DNA of 64,000 nt, from positions 62,001 through 126,000 of the forward strand of contig JASGMJ010000010.1 of assembly GCA_030156535.1 (NCBI GenBank), read 5' to 3'. Shown one piece after another: positions 35,453 to 44,458 of the stretch; positions within the stretch are counted from its first letter, which is position 1, and every line of letters starts with the position of its first letter. The position numbers and the translations under genes are program-made. Source of the stretch: Candidatus Sumerlaeota bacterium (GTDB lineage Bacteria > Sumerlaeota > Sumerlaeia > SLMS01 > JAHLLQ01). The notes beneath the pieces are model-generated. The model saw only the letters and a list, made by a program, of their open reading frames with translations, was not told the origin of the DNA and searched no databases.

Positions 35453-35644
35453 GGCAGGGTGTGCCTCCCAGCACGGTCAGATTGTCTCAACTTGGCCCGC
35501 AGGAGCCGCGAGCCTGCTGGGGGATGTGCAAATCCCGCGCCGAGGGGAGGAAGGAGGGGCGCTTGGTGGCAACCGTTCCCGGGCGGGCCTTTCGGATGCC
35601 GCAGTCGAGGCGGCCCGGGTGCCGTGCCCGGGCAAAGCGGGGCG

Positions 35645-35676
35645 AAAGAAAAACGGGGCGGCCCGTAGCCGCCCCG
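35645..35676 (-). terminator. rho-independent terminator of the rsmG operon
   Basis: Stem CGGGGCGGC (35654-35662) / GCCGCCCCG (35668-35676), followed on the minus strand by TTTTTCTTTC. It lies 36 bases past the rsmG stop. Confidence 0.92.
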
Positions 35677-35711
35677 GTGGTGGGGAACGTTTGAGCGGTT
35701 GCCGCGGTGGG

Positions 35712-36473
35712 TTAGCTGCGGCTGCCGCGCAGGGGGCGCTTGGCCGGGATGCCTTCGCGGCGGGGATAGCGGTCGGGGGTGAGGCCCGTCTTGGGAATCC
35801 AGAGGGCGTGGCGGCGCTGCTGGCCGCTGCCGGGGACGTAGGGACGGGCGGAGACTTTGCCGGCGCCGAGCTTGTTGAGGGCGAACTCGGCGTCCTTGAT
35901 CTCGTCGGTGGGGTTGGAGCCCTTGAAGGTGAGCATCCAGCCGTCGAGGGCGAGGTAGGGGAGGCAAAGTTCAAGGGAAATGGGCAGGGGAGCGAGGGCA
36001 CGCGAAGTGACCATGTCGAAGCGCTCGCGCCAGACGAGTTCGTGGGCGTGGGATTCCGCGCGCCCCTCGATGATCTGGACGTTGTTGATTTCCAGGTTGT
36101 CGATGGCTTCGCGGAGGAATTCCAGACGCTTCTTGTTGGATTCCAGGAGGTAAACTTCGCACTTGGGCCAATAGAGGGCGTAGATGATGCCGGGGACGCC
36201 CGCACCGGAGCCGACGTCGAGGAGTTCCTCGGGCCCGTCGGGGAGGAAATCGACGTCCTCGGGTGCTGACTCGAGGGGGGCGAGGGCATCGCCGACGACT
36301 TGGATGGCGAGTTCAGTGGAATCGCGGAAGCCGGTTAGGTTGTTGTCACGCCCGCGATTGCGGAGCATTTCGAGGAAGACCTCGAATTTGTCGAGCAGGT
36401 TGTCCTTCTTGCCATTAAGACCAGACAGGTGTGGTTCGATGACTTCTGCCAGGACGCTCTGAAGTTCTGTCAT
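35712..36473 (-). CDS. rsmG: 16S rRNA (guanine527-N7)-methyltransferase
   Basis: A 253-residue SAM-dependent methyltransferase modifying G527 of 16S rRNA. The SAM-binding loop reads LLDVGSGAGVPGI, motif TSRALAPL marks the RsmG family, and the C-terminus ends TPDRYPRREGIPAKRPL. A 30-residue insert with acidic residues lies before the SAM loop, otherwise the length is normal. The start codon at 36473 overlaps the stop of the GT2 gene by four bases (ATGA), so the two are cotranscribed and a terminator closes the unit. It is not beside mnmG or parAB as in many genomes. Confidence 0.95.
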   Translation of the reverse strand: MTELQSVLAEVIEPHLSGLNGKKDNLLDKFEVFLEMLRNRGRDNNLTGFRDSTELAIQVVGDALAPLESAPEDVDFLPDGPEELLDVGSGAGVPGIIYALYWPKCEVYLLESNKKRLEFLREAIDNLEINNVQIIEGRAESHAHELVWRERFDMVTSRALAPLPISLELCLPYLALDGWMLTFKGSNPTDEIKDAEFALNKLGAGKVSARPYVPGSGQQRRHALWIPKTGLTPDRYPRREGIPAKRPLRGSRS

Positions 36474-37186
36474 AAGGCTCGCACCGGTGGCTGTGTCGCG
36501 AGCAGGCGCCATTGGGCGGCCAGCCCGGCCAGCAGTATTTTGGAATTGAGCGTGGATTGCCCCGCCCGCCGTTCTTCAAACAGAATGGGGACTTCGGCTA
36601 TCCGGGCTCCTGCGGCGTGCGCGGCGACGAGGATTTCCTGTACGATGGCCGGCCCGTTCGACTGGACCTTTTCCCATTGGATCGCTTCGAGTACCCAACG
36701 CCGGTAGACCCGGTATCCGGATGTGCAGTCCCGCACGGGGAGGCCGAGCAGGAGCCGGATGTAGAGGTTTGCCCCCTGGGTAATCAACGTCCGAACGGGA
36801 TTTCGCCCCGTTTCACCCCCACCTGACACCAGACGCGACCCAATGACCACGTCCGCCCGGCGGGTTGCCCGAAGCATCTGGCGCAAAAAACGCGGGTGGT
36901 GGGACCAGTCCGCGTCCATCTCCACAATGAGATCAGCCCCCAACTCAAGTGCCTTGCAAAATCCCGCCACCCCGGCCGACCCCCGGCCTCGCTCGTTGAC
37001 GCGGTGAAGCAGATGAACCCTTGGATCGGTTTCTGCTCTTTCCCCAACGAGTTTCCAGGTTCCGTCGGGAGAATTGTCGTCGATCACCAGCACCTCAAGG
37101 TTTCTGGATACCCCAAGAAGCTCGTCGATCAGCGGGAGAATATTCTCCGATTCGTTGAAGGTCGGTAGAGTCGCGAGGATTTTCAT
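36470..37186 (-). CDS. GT2 glycosyltransferase, dolichol/polyprenol-phosphate mannose synthase type
   Basis: A 238-residue DPM1-like enzyme that transfers a hexose, usually mannose, from a nucleotide sugar to polyprenyl phosphate on the cytoplasmic face. Motifs: ILATLPTFNESENI, VLVIDDNSPDGT, the metal site VEMDADWSHHP, the gate loop GSRLVSGGG, and VRDCTSGYRVYRR. There is no C-terminal membrane anchor. It would supply carriers for the GT-C membrane proteins of this window. It is cotranscribed with rsmG. Confidence 0.94.
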   Translation of the reverse strand: MKILATLPTFNESENILPLIDELLGVSRNLEVLVIDDNSPDGTWKLVGERAETDPRVHLLHRVNERGRGSAGVAGFCKALELGADLIVEMDADWSHHPRFLRQMLRATRRADVVIGSRLVSGGGETGRNPVRTLITQGANLYIRLLLGLPVRDCTSGYRVYRRWVLEAIQWEKVQSNGPAIVQEILVAAHAAGARIAEVPILFEERRAGQSTLNSKILLAGLAAQWRLLATQPPVRAL

Positions 37187-37329
37187 GCAGAGCTGATCGT
37201 ACCCCTAGGGAGAAGGACAACCGGCGCACGCATCCTTCGCAGCGCAACGCGTTAGTAAGTCTTCACAAATCCCCTTCCCCGGCAAGGCAAAATTTGCTGG
37301 CCCCCCTCGGCCCCCCCTCGTGATAAGGG

Positions 37330-37355
37330 GTTTCAGGGGACATTGGGCCTGAAAC
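37330..37355. promoter_or_regulatory. inverted repeat upstream of the DinB-like gene
   Basis: GTTTCAGG (37330-37337) / CCTGAAAC (37348-37355), flanked by GGGG and AAGTCCCC, then GTTTTT. It lies 70 bases before the DinB-like gene and could be an operator or a terminator-like RNA stem. Confidence 0.4.
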
Positions 37356-37426
37356 AAGTCCCCCGTTTTTCAGGGATTTTGGCCGCTTTCGCCCCACCCG
37401 ACCTTCTGCCAGGAGATCCGCTCGCC

Positions 37427-37900
37427 ATGCCTGAGTTGTCGACCGTCAAGGAGCAAACCTTGCTCCTGCGCCGCATGATCGGAAACATTGCCGCCGAGCA
37501 CGCCGAGCGCGCCGACCACATCCCCCCGACATGGAAGAACAACCTGCGCTGGCACGTCGGCCACTTGGTGACGACGCCGCGCCTGCTGGTTTTCGGCTTG
37601 CTCGGCGAGCCGCTCGGAATGTCCGAAGACTACCGCCACTGGTTCGCCAAGGGCTCCAGCCCGGCGGCATGGGAAGACGACGTGATCCCGCCGCTCGACC
37701 AGTTGATCGAGGAAATGACCGCTGGGACAGAGGCCGTCTTCGAGGCGGTGGCGGGGCGCGAGAATACGCGATTTGCCCAGCCGTATACGACGAGCCTGGG
37801 CGCCGTGCTCTCGACGCCGGCCGAGGCACTGATGTTCAGCCAGGCACACGACGGCATCCATCTGGGGCTGGTGCTGGCACTGCGGCGCGCCTTGGCGTAA
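37427..37900 (+). CDS. DinB-like four-helix protein
   Basis: A 157-residue soluble protein of the DinB/YfiT superfamily, metal-binding four-helix bundles used as thiol transferases or of unknown role. The usual metal histidines are suggested by LRWHVGHL (residues 41-48) and FSQAHDGIHLG (about 137-147). AGGAG lies 11 bases before the ATG; a longer upstream frame is not conserved-looking. It is followed by a separate membrane-protein gene 147 bases on. Substrate unknown. Confidence 0.85.
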   Translation: MPELSTVKEQTLLLRRMIGNIAAEHAERADHIPPTWKNNLRWHVGHLVTTPRLLVFGLLGEPLGMSEDYRHWFAKGSSPAAWEDDVIPPLDQLIEEMTAGTEAVFEAVAGRENTRFAQPYTTSLGAVLSTPAEALMFSQAHDGIHLGLVLALRRALA

Positions 37901-38047
37901 ATGGGCGAACGGCGAGGTTCGTGGTCGGGATTCCGATCAGAACTTTCGATCAGAACGATTCCGGTATCCCTCGTGATGGCTTCTCCAGACGCTCGACGGC
38001 GAGCAAGGAAGCCGTGCACCTGAGAATCTGCCGGGGACAGCCGAGTC

Positions 38048-39799
38048 ATGCCAACGCCTGCCGAATCACGTGTTCCCTCTTCCGGCAATCCCCCAAGCCA
38101 CGAACCTCGAAACCCGCGCCGCGTTCTTCTGCGCATCGCCTTGTTCGGTCTGCCGTTCGTCCTGCTGTATGGGTTGAACGCGCGCACGGTGCTGATCGGT
38201 GATTCGCAGGCGCACTTGTATCTGGCGGCGAGCATGGCGTGGTCGGGCGACGCCGACCTGTGTGAGTTCCGCACGCAGCTGGTGGAGGCCGGGGGCGGGC
38301 AGCTTCCCTACTTTGCGATAGAAGAGCGCGGCCCCGTGCGGTCGATCTTCAACTTCTTTCCGGCGGTGCTTCTCGCGCCGTTCTTCTGGCTGTTCGGCAT
38401 CATGGGGGGCGAAGCGTTTCGCGGTTCGTTGGATGCGTGGGGCCTGACGGGGAAGTTCGTGGCGACGCTGTTTGTCTTCGCCGCCGGAGTCCCGCTGTGG
38501 GGACTCTTGCGCCACCGCGTGCGGCCCTCCGTGGCGGTGCTGGCGCTTGCGGGTTTCTGGATCGGGACGCCGTTGTGGCCCGCGTCGGTGGACTACCTGC
38601 AACACAACCCCATGGTCTTTTTCAAGCTGGGCGCGCTGTGGGCATTGTTCGGCGGGAGCTCGGCCGAGGCACGGCGGCCGCGCTTTTTCCTGGGCGGGCT
38701 TGCTCTCGCGTTGTCGGTGTTGTGCCGCTACCAGACGTTGCCGTCGGCGGCCGTCCTTGCGCTTCTCGTGTTCGTGCGTCACTTGCGCACGCCGGGGCTC
38801 TGGAGGTTTCTGCTCGGCGGAATGCTTCCCGCGCCGTTCGCCTTTGCCTACCACTTCCTGGTCTTTGGCGCACCGCTCGCGCTGGGTCCGAATCCGTGGC
38901 TGCGTTTCGATCAACCGTTGCTGGGCACTTCCTTCGCGCTGCTGTTCAACCCGAGCAAGGGGCTGGCCGTCCACAGTCCGTGGATCGCGTTGGGGATCGG
39001 GATGCTGGCGTGGAGAACATTGCGCGGCCTGCGCTGGACACATGCGTTGCGGCTTCCCGGCGTTGCGTTTTTTTCCTCCGTCCCCACTTTTCTTCTCTAC
39101 GCGAAACTCAACGGATGGTTTGGCGGGTGGTGCTGGGGGTACCGGTATCTGCTGGATCTGCTCCCCGAGGCCGTGCTGCTGGCGGCGTTCGGGCTGCAAC
39201 TGTTGTGGTGGCGCGGCGTGGTGGCACGCGGGGTGATCGCGGCCGCGCTGGCGTGCTCGATCATGGTGCAGACGATCGGGGCGTTGTGTTACGATACGGA
39301 GTGGCACAAGCGCCACGATCTGGGCGTGGGCCCCTCGCAGGCCTGGGTGTGGCAACTGCGTCACAGTCAGATCGCGTATTACGCCAGGCGGGGGACGATC
39401 TATCTTGGCGGGATGCGTGCCGAGTTTCGGCCGTCGCCGTTTGAGGACCGTGGTCTTTACGAGCAGGAATTCTGGGGCGAGATTCCCGTGCGCTGGACGG
39501 AGCGGCGTGCGTCCTTTCTGTATGTCGCGCGGCGCTTTCCTGCGGGCCTGGTGATGTTTCCGCATCCGGAAACGGGGGACTCGGACGTGCTGCGCGTGAT
39601 GGTGCGGCTGAACGACAGGCCGCCATACGAGGTTCACCTTGTCTCGGGCCAGTGGACCTTCATTCCTCTCGAACCTCTTCCCTACCAGCACAGCGCTGTT
39701 GTCACCATCGAAGCACCGTCTGTCTTCACCGAGCCCGGCGGCCTGCGGCGCGATCTCGGGGTGGCTCTCGACATGCGGGCGTTCGCGAAGGATCAATAG
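38048..39799 (+). CDS. polytopic membrane protein, GT-C-like
   Basis: A 583-residue protein with about ten hydrophobic spans. The first extracytoplasmic loop contains an acidic pair context (VLIGDSQAHLYLAASMAWSG) as in GT-C enzymes, and a later loop holds GWFGGWCWGYRYLLDLLPE, a pattern I recognise from bacterial membrane proteins thought to mannosylate or glycosylate surface molecules. The C-terminal 100 residues are beta-rich and extracytoplasmic (YEVHLVSGQWTFIPLEPLP). The start is ATG at 38048, with no strong ribosome site. No operon partner is visible. Confidence 0.8.
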   Translation: MPTPAESRVPSSGNPPSHEPRNPRRVLLRIALFGLPFVLLYGLNARTVLIGDSQAHLYLAASMAWSGDADLCEFRTQLVEAGGGQLPYFAIEERGPVRSIFNFFPAVLLAPFFWLFGIMGGEAFRGSLDAWGLTGKFVATLFVFAAGVPLWGLLRHRVRPSVAVLALAGFWIGTPLWPASVDYLQHNPMVFFKLGALWALFGGSSAEARRPRFFLGGLALALSVLCRYQTLPSAAVLALLVFVRHLRTPGLWRFLLGGMLPAPFAFAYHFLVFGAPLALGPNPWLRFDQPLLGTSFALLFNPSKGLAVHSPWIALGIGMLAWRTLRGLRWTHALRLPGVAFFSSVPTFLLYAKLNGWFGGWCWGYRYLLDLLPEAVLLAAFGLQLLWWRGVVARGVIAAALACSIMVQTIGALCYDTEWHKRHDLGVGPSQAWVWQLRHSQIAYYARRGTIYLGGMRAEFRPSPFEDRGLYEQEFWGEIPVRWTERRASFLYVARRFPAGLVMFPHPETGDSDVLRVMVRLNDRPPYEVHLVSGQWTFIPLEPLPYQHSAVVTIEAPSVFTEPGGLRRDLGVALDMRAFAKDQ

Positions 39800-40007
39800 C
39801 AAGGACCCCCCGTGTTCTGCTTGCCATGGTTGCATGCTTCCAGCATCCTTCTGCCAGTGGGGCGGCGGGATTCCGCAAGGTGCTGTATGTAGTTGGCTCG
39901 ATTCGCGACAGCCTCTCTTGTATTTCCGGAAGCTGTTGCTGTCGGCGTTCTGTTTTTGACCTAATCAGGCTATTCAAAACGCGCCTTTGCGCCAAGGGTC
40001 TCCGCTT

Positions 40008-42329
40008 ATGGAGAAGGCAATCAGGGTTCTGCTTCTCGAAGATTCCGACGCCGACGCGGACTTGATCCTGAGCGAGTTGCGGCGCGCGGGCTACAGCGTC
40101 GAAGCTGAACGTGTCGAGACGGACGAGGACTTGCGTCAGGCGCTCGAACAGTCCTGGGACATCCTGCTGGCCGACTACACCCTTCCGACGTTCGATGCTC
40201 CGAGGGCGCTGGCATTGCTGCGCGAGTTGGAACTGGATCTTCCCGTCATCGTTGTCTCGGGGTCGATTGGCGAGCAGATCGCCATCGAGTGTCTGAAGAA
40301 CGGTGCTGCGGATTATCTGAGCAAGGACCGGCTCGGCCATTTGGGGACGGCCGTGCAGTCCGCGTTGCTCGAACGCACTCTGAAGCAGGAACGCTGCCGT
40401 GCAAACGCCGAGTTGCGCGAGCGCGAGGAAATGTACCGCAGTCTGTTTGAATCCATGGATGAGGGGATTCTCTATCATGCCGCCGATGGCCGGGTGCTCT
40501 CGGCAAATCCCTCGGTCGAGCGCATCCTGGGTATTCCGCTGCGCATTCTGAAGGGGCGCACGTCGATCGACCCGGGGGGCAAGGCGATCAATGCCGAGGG
40601 ACTTCCGTTGCCCACCGACTCCCAGCCCCACTTCGCCGCCCTGCGTTCCCGCCAACCCGTCCGCGACATTTTGATGGGTGTGTGGAATGCACGGGAGAAT
40701 GCCCGTCGATGGGTTCTGGCCAGCTCCGTCCCTCTTTTCCGCAGCACCGAGCGCGCACCCTATCAGGCCATCACGACACTGGTCGATGTTACCGAGCGCC
40801 GCAAGATCGAGGAGGAGCAGGCCTTCATGGTCACCGCCATCGAGCAGGCCGCGGAATCCTTTATCATCACCGACACGGATGGCACCGTAAGGTATGCCAA
40901 TCCCGCCTTCACGACGACCACGGGATACGAGCTACACGAAATCATCGGCAAGAGCATCGGACTGATTGTCAGCGAGAAGTCGGATCCAGAACTAAGCGCC
41001 GACCTGCAAACGACAATCCGGCAGGGAAAAACCTGGCAGGGAGTCGTTCTGAATCGCCGCAAGGACGGCACCGACTACCAGGAGGAAATCACCATCTCTC
41101 CCGTCCGAAACGCGGCGGGTGCCGTCATGGGATACGTCTCCGCTCAACGCGATGTGACGCAGGAGATGGAACTCCAGCACCGTCTCCAGCAATCCCAGAA
41201 GATGGACGCGGTCGGGCGTTTTGCCACTGGCATCGCCCACGACTTCAATAACATCCTGCAGGCCATCGCCGGCTTCAATGACATGGCCTGCGAGGAACTG
41301 GATCCGGAGCACCCCGTGCAGGAACACCTGCACGAAGTCGCCAGCGCCTCGGAGAAAGCGGCGGAACTCATCCGCCAGCTTCTGGATTTTGGCAGCCGCG
41401 CTCCTTCCCACCAACGGCTCATCAATCCGGGCACCATCGTTGGCGATCTCGCCGCCATGCTGCGCCGCGTCATTGGCGAGGACATCGAACTCGATCTGCA
41501 AATCGATGCGTCGACCTGGACCATCGCCGGCGATCCCGCGCAGATCGAGCAGGCCGTGATGAACCTGTGTGTGAACGCCCGTGACGCGATGCCCGATGGG
41601 GGCACCCTGACGCTGCGCGTCGAGAACCACCAGGTTGATGCCGAGATGGCCGCCAGAATTCCCAAGGCATCGGAGGGCCCCGCCGTCTGCATCACCGTCC
41701 GGAACAACGGCCCGGGCATGCCGCCGGAAGTCCGCGACCGCATCTTCGAGCCCTTCTTCAGCAGCAAGGAACAGTCAGGCGGAGCGGGCATGGGCTTGGC
41801 CACGGTTTACACCATCGTCGAGAATCACGGCGGCTTCATCCGTCTCGACAGCGAACCCGGGGAGGGAACTGCCTTCCATCTCTTCCTTCCCGCCAAGGAA
41901 ACCGACGCGATTCAATCGCCGGGCGATGATGCGAATTCCGTCAAGCTCACCGGTGGCAACGAAACGATTCTGCTCGCCGAGGACGACGAGCAGGCGCGCC
42001 GTCTCGCCATGCTCATTCTCGAGAATGCCGGCTACACCGTGCTCCCCGCCGGCAGTGGCGAAGAAGCCATCGAGCTCTTCAACGAGCACCGCGACTCAAT
42101 CGCTCTCGCCGCCCTCGACGTCATCATGCCCGGCAAGAGCGGCAAAGCCGTCTTCGAGGCGATTCGCCTCTCCGGCTCCACGATCCCCGTGCTGTTCATG
42201 ACGGGATACAGTTTCTACAAGCTCGACTCTGCTGATGCTCCGGGCGAGCAGCTTCATCTGCTCATGAAGCCGTTCCGGCCGCGCGAATTGCTCACCCGGA
42301 TCCAGACGCTTTTGGGCGTTCGGACGTGA
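40008..42329 (+). CDS. receiver-PAS-PAS hybrid histidine kinase-receiver
   Basis: A 773-residue cytosolic signalling protein. Order: N-terminal receiver with Asp56 (LLADYTLP); PAS near 140-265; second PAS with PAC near 275-395; HisKA with phospho-His at about residue 411 (GIAHDFNN); HATPase with [14 protein letters not shown] and [11 protein letters not shown]; and C-terminal receiver with Asp about residue 704 (ALDVIMPG). Receivers at both ends suggest it takes phosphate or output from another kinase and then relays it. The kinase-receiver half closely parallels the protein at 2-2023. The ATG at 40008 is preceded by AAGGG. No membrane span is present; no cognate regulator is adjacent. Confidence 0.95.
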   Translation: MEKAIRVLLLEDSDADADLILSELRRAGYSVEAERVETDEDLRQALEQSWDILLADYTLPTFDAPRALALLRELELDLPVIVVSGSIGEQIAIECLKNGAADYLSKDRLGHLGTAVQSALLERTLKQERCRANAELREREEMYRSLFESMDEGILYHAADGRVLSANPSVERILGIPLRILKGRTSIDPGGKAINAEGLPLPTDSQPHFAALRSRQPVRDILMGVWNARENARRWVLASSVPLFRSTERAPYQAITTLVDVTERRKIEEEQAFMVTAIEQAAESFIITDTDGTVRYANPAFTTTTGYELHEIIGKSIGLIVSEKSDPELSADLQTTIRQGKTWQGVVLNRRKDGTDYQEEITISPVRNAAGAVMGYVSAQRDVTQEMELQHRLQQSQKMDAVGRFATGIAHDFNNILQAIAGFNDMACEELDPEHPVQEHLHEVASASEKAAELIRQLLDFGSRAPSHQRLINPGTIVGDLAAMLRRVIGEDIELDLQIDASTWTIAGDPAQIEQAVMNLCVNARDAMPDGGTLTLRVENHQVDAEMAARIPKASEGPAVCITVRNNGPGMPPEVRDRIFEPFFSSKEQSGGAGMGLATVYTIVENHGGFIRLDSEPGEGTAFHLFLPAKETDAIQSPGDDANSVKLTGGNETILLAEDDEQARRLAMLILENAGYTVLPAGSGEEAIELFNEHRDSIALAALDVIMPGKSGKAVFEAIRLSGSTIPVLFMTGYSFYKLDSADAPGEQLHLLMKPFRPRELLTRIQTLLGVRT

Positions 42330-42332
42330 CGC

Positions 42333-42977
42333 TCACCGCAGTTCGAGAAATCCCTGCACGACCTGATTGGACGCCTTCTCGCGCCCGATAGTCGTCGAGG
42401 GTCCGTGCCCCACGTAGATGCGTGTTTCATCCGGTTCGCCCATCAGTTCCTGCAGGCTGGCGACCATGGCGAACGGATCGCCTTCGGGAAGGTCCACGCG
42501 CCCCATCGAGCCCTGGAACAGCAAATCGCCCGTCAGCCCCAGGTGTTCCTTGCTGCACAACAGCGCCACGTGCCCCGGCGAGTGTCCGGGCAGATGACGC
42601 ACCCGCCACGACGCGCCGAGCGCCTCGAACGTTTCGCCTCCCTTCCAGATTCCATCGGCTTCCACGTTCTCGAACGGCATCCCCGCCCATGCCGCAAGGT
42701 TGCGCACCGGATCGGACAGCCATTCCTTCTCGCGCTCGTGCACCCACAACGGCGCCTTTGTTGCGCGGCGCACGTGCGCTGCCGCGCCGATGTGGTCGAT
42801 ATGCGCGTGTGTCAGCCAGATCGCGACGGGCTTGAGGCCGTGTTGCTCCAACGCCGCCAGAATGCGCGGGCCCTCCGCGCCGGGATCGACGATCGCGGCT
42901 TCCTTCGTTTCCGTGTTCGCCACCAGATGGCAGTTCGATTGCAAATCGCCAACAGTCAGAGTTTCGATGCGTAACAT
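42333..42977 (-). CDS. MBL-fold metallo-hydrolase (glyoxalase II-like)
   Basis: A 214-residue cytosolic metallo-beta-lactamase-fold hydrolase. Metal ligands are visible in order: THAHIDH (His57, His59, Asp61, His62), PGHSPGH, TGDLLF and VGHGP. The short single-domain form lacks the substrate-binding C-terminal domain of true GloB, so it may act on other thioesters or phosphoesters. AAGGAC lies upstream of the ATG. It converges with the kinase gene with a gap of only 3 bases. Confidence 0.92.
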   Translation of the reverse strand: MLRIETLTVGDLQSNCHLVANTETKEAAIVDPGAEGPRILAALEQHGLKPVAIWLTHAHIDHIGAAAHVRRATKAPLWVHEREKEWLSDPVRNLAAWAGMPFENVEADGIWKGGETFEALGASWRVRHLPGHSPGHVALLCSKEHLGLTGDLLFQGSMGRVDLPEGDPFAMVASLQELMGEPDETRIYVGHGPSTTIGREKASNQVVQGFLELR

Positions 42978-42995
42978 CGGCAGGGGTCCTTATCG

Positions 42996-43024
42996 GATTG
43001 TCAGTTTTCGGTTTTCAGCTTTTG
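42996..43024. repeat. GTCAGTTTTC-type dispersed words
   Basis: GATTGTCAGTTTTCGGTTTT and following CAGCTTTTG, sharing TTGTCAGTT with the arms of the 14227-14348 element. It lies 18 bases upstream of the MBL gene start, in its 5' region. Confidence 0.4.
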
Positions 43025-43078
43025 TGGTTCGGTTGGGGATGGAGTGTCTCTCCGAATTCCTGTCATGAGGGGGTACAA

Positions 43079-43222
43079 TCTTACCACGGAGGTACGGAGA
43101 GAAAAAACTTCGAATGGCAAGCGTCCTTGGCCATGCACGAAAAACAGGACCTTCTCGATGGTATTTCTCTTCGGCGATCCTGCAATTCGTGACTTCTTCC
43201 TCTTCTCCGTGTCTCCGTGATC
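43079..43222. repeat. CACGGAG-type inverted-repeat element, copy B
   Basis: The left arm CACGGAGGTACGGAGA (43085-43100) matches the complement of the right arm TCTCCGTGTCTCCGTG (43204-43219) at 14 of 16 bases. The right end lies 1-2 bases from the stop codon of the minus-strand GHL10 gene. It shares 19 bases (43203-43221) with copy C at 52109-52127. Confidence 0.65.
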
Positions 43223-44458
43223 TCAGCGGTAGGGCAGCCCGGCCTTCTGCTTGTACGGTCCGTTGAGCAGCGCGGTGGCCACGGCGTTGTCGTTTTTGCG
43301 CAGCCCCTCGTAGAAGAAGTGTACTTCGCCCTGGACGCCGTTCGCACGGTTGTAGGCGATGCATTCGAGCAGCATCGCGGGGTCGATGACGTACGAGCCA
43401 CTCTTGACGAGGAGGCCGGGCGAAAGCAGGGGAAGCTGCTCGTCCGTGAACTGGTTTGCCACGAGGTCGTCAACGATCTTGCGGTACGCATCGAGTTCGT
43501 AGCGGTACGCCTGCGGATGGAGTGTATCGACGAGACCGCGGTCCACCCACGTCTTGGAGTCTTGCAGGTATTCGTAGAGGCTCCAGTCGTAGTAGCTCGG
43601 CGACATCGAGATGACGATGTGTTCGTCGACGGCCTTCACTTCGCGGCGCAGGCGGGCGAGGAAGCCGGTCAGGCGGTCGGCCCGCCACTGCACCCACTCG
43701 GGGTCCTTGTAATCCGTGGGCGGTTCCTTTCCCTTTTCGGCGCGGTATTGCGCGACGGTCCACGCATCGTATCCGGCGAGCGAGGGCATGGCAGGAAGGC
43801 GGTCGTCGCCCTGCACGCCGTCGATCTCATAGGTGTTGGCGACTTCGAGGATCAGGGAGAGCAGGAAGTCCTGCACCTCGGGGTGCAGACCATTGAGCCA
43901 TTCAAAACCGTTCTTTGTGGCGATCTTGCCCTCCTGGTCCTTCGCGGCCCAGTGCGGGTACTTCTTCACGATCGGTCCGCCTCCGGGGCCGAGCGACGTG
44001 TGCCAGCACGAGAAGCCGAACTCGAACCACGGCACGACTTCCAGGCCGCGCGCGTGTGCTTCCTCGATGACTTCGCGCAACGGGTCGCGCCCGGCAAAAC
44101 GCGGGTCGATGCTCTGGCCGAAGCGCTCCTGCATGATGGCGCTCGGGTAGAGCGTCGCGGCCTTGTTCCACACGACGGGGTAGACGACGTTGAAATGATG
44201 ATCGGCGAGAAACTGCATGGCCTCGGCGATGTTCTCGCGGCTGTCGAGGACGTTGCTGTCCACGTTGGTCAGCCAGACGCCGCGCACTTCGCGCGGGGCA
44301 TTCTTGTCAACAGATGCTTGCGCCTGCGTGGACGAGTGGGGAACGGTTGCCGCCGCGTTGCTGGCTGAAATGTTCGACGAGCTTCCCGCGCAGGCAGCCA
44401 GACACAACACAGTAGCGAGCGCGGCAACACGCGCGAGGACAAGGTGGACGGACTTCAT
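43223..44458 (-). CDS. putative lipoprotein, glycoside-hydrolase-like family 10 (GHL10)
   Basis: A 411-residue envelope protein. The signal MKSVHLVLARVAALATVLCL ends in lipobox LAAC (Cys at residue 23). The catalytic region matches the YngK/GHL10 type: REVRGVWLTNVDSNVLDS, FNVVYPVVWNKA, LEVVPWFEFGF and YEIDGVQGDDRLP, followed by VISMSPSYYDWSLYEY. These proteins are thought to act on cell-wall or surface polysaccharide. The start ATG at 44458 interleaves with the ATG of the divergent FAD gene, and no clear ribosome site precedes it; an in-frame ATG at 44479 is an alternative. Copy B of the inverted-repeat element lies immediately after its stop. Confidence 0.87.
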   Translation of the reverse strand: MKSVHLVLARVAALATVLCLAACAGSSSNISASNAAATVPHSSTQAQASVDKNAPREVRGVWLTNVDSNVLDSRENIAEAMQFLADHHFNVVYPVVWNKAATLYPSAIMQERFGQSIDPRFAGRDPLREVIEEAHARGLEVVPWFEFGFSCWHTSLGPGGGPIVKKYPHWAAKDQEGKIATKNGFEWLNGLHPEVQDFLLSLILEVANTYEIDGVQGDDRLPAMPSLAGYDAWTVAQYRAEKGKEPPTDYKDPEWVQWRADRLTGFLARLRREVKAVDEHIVISMSPSYYDWSLYEYLQDSKTWVDRGLVDTLHPQAYRYELDAYRKIVDDLVANQFTDEQLPLLSPGLLVKSGSYVIDPAMLLECIAYNRANGVQGEVHFFYEGLRKNDNAVATALLNGPYKQKAGLPYR

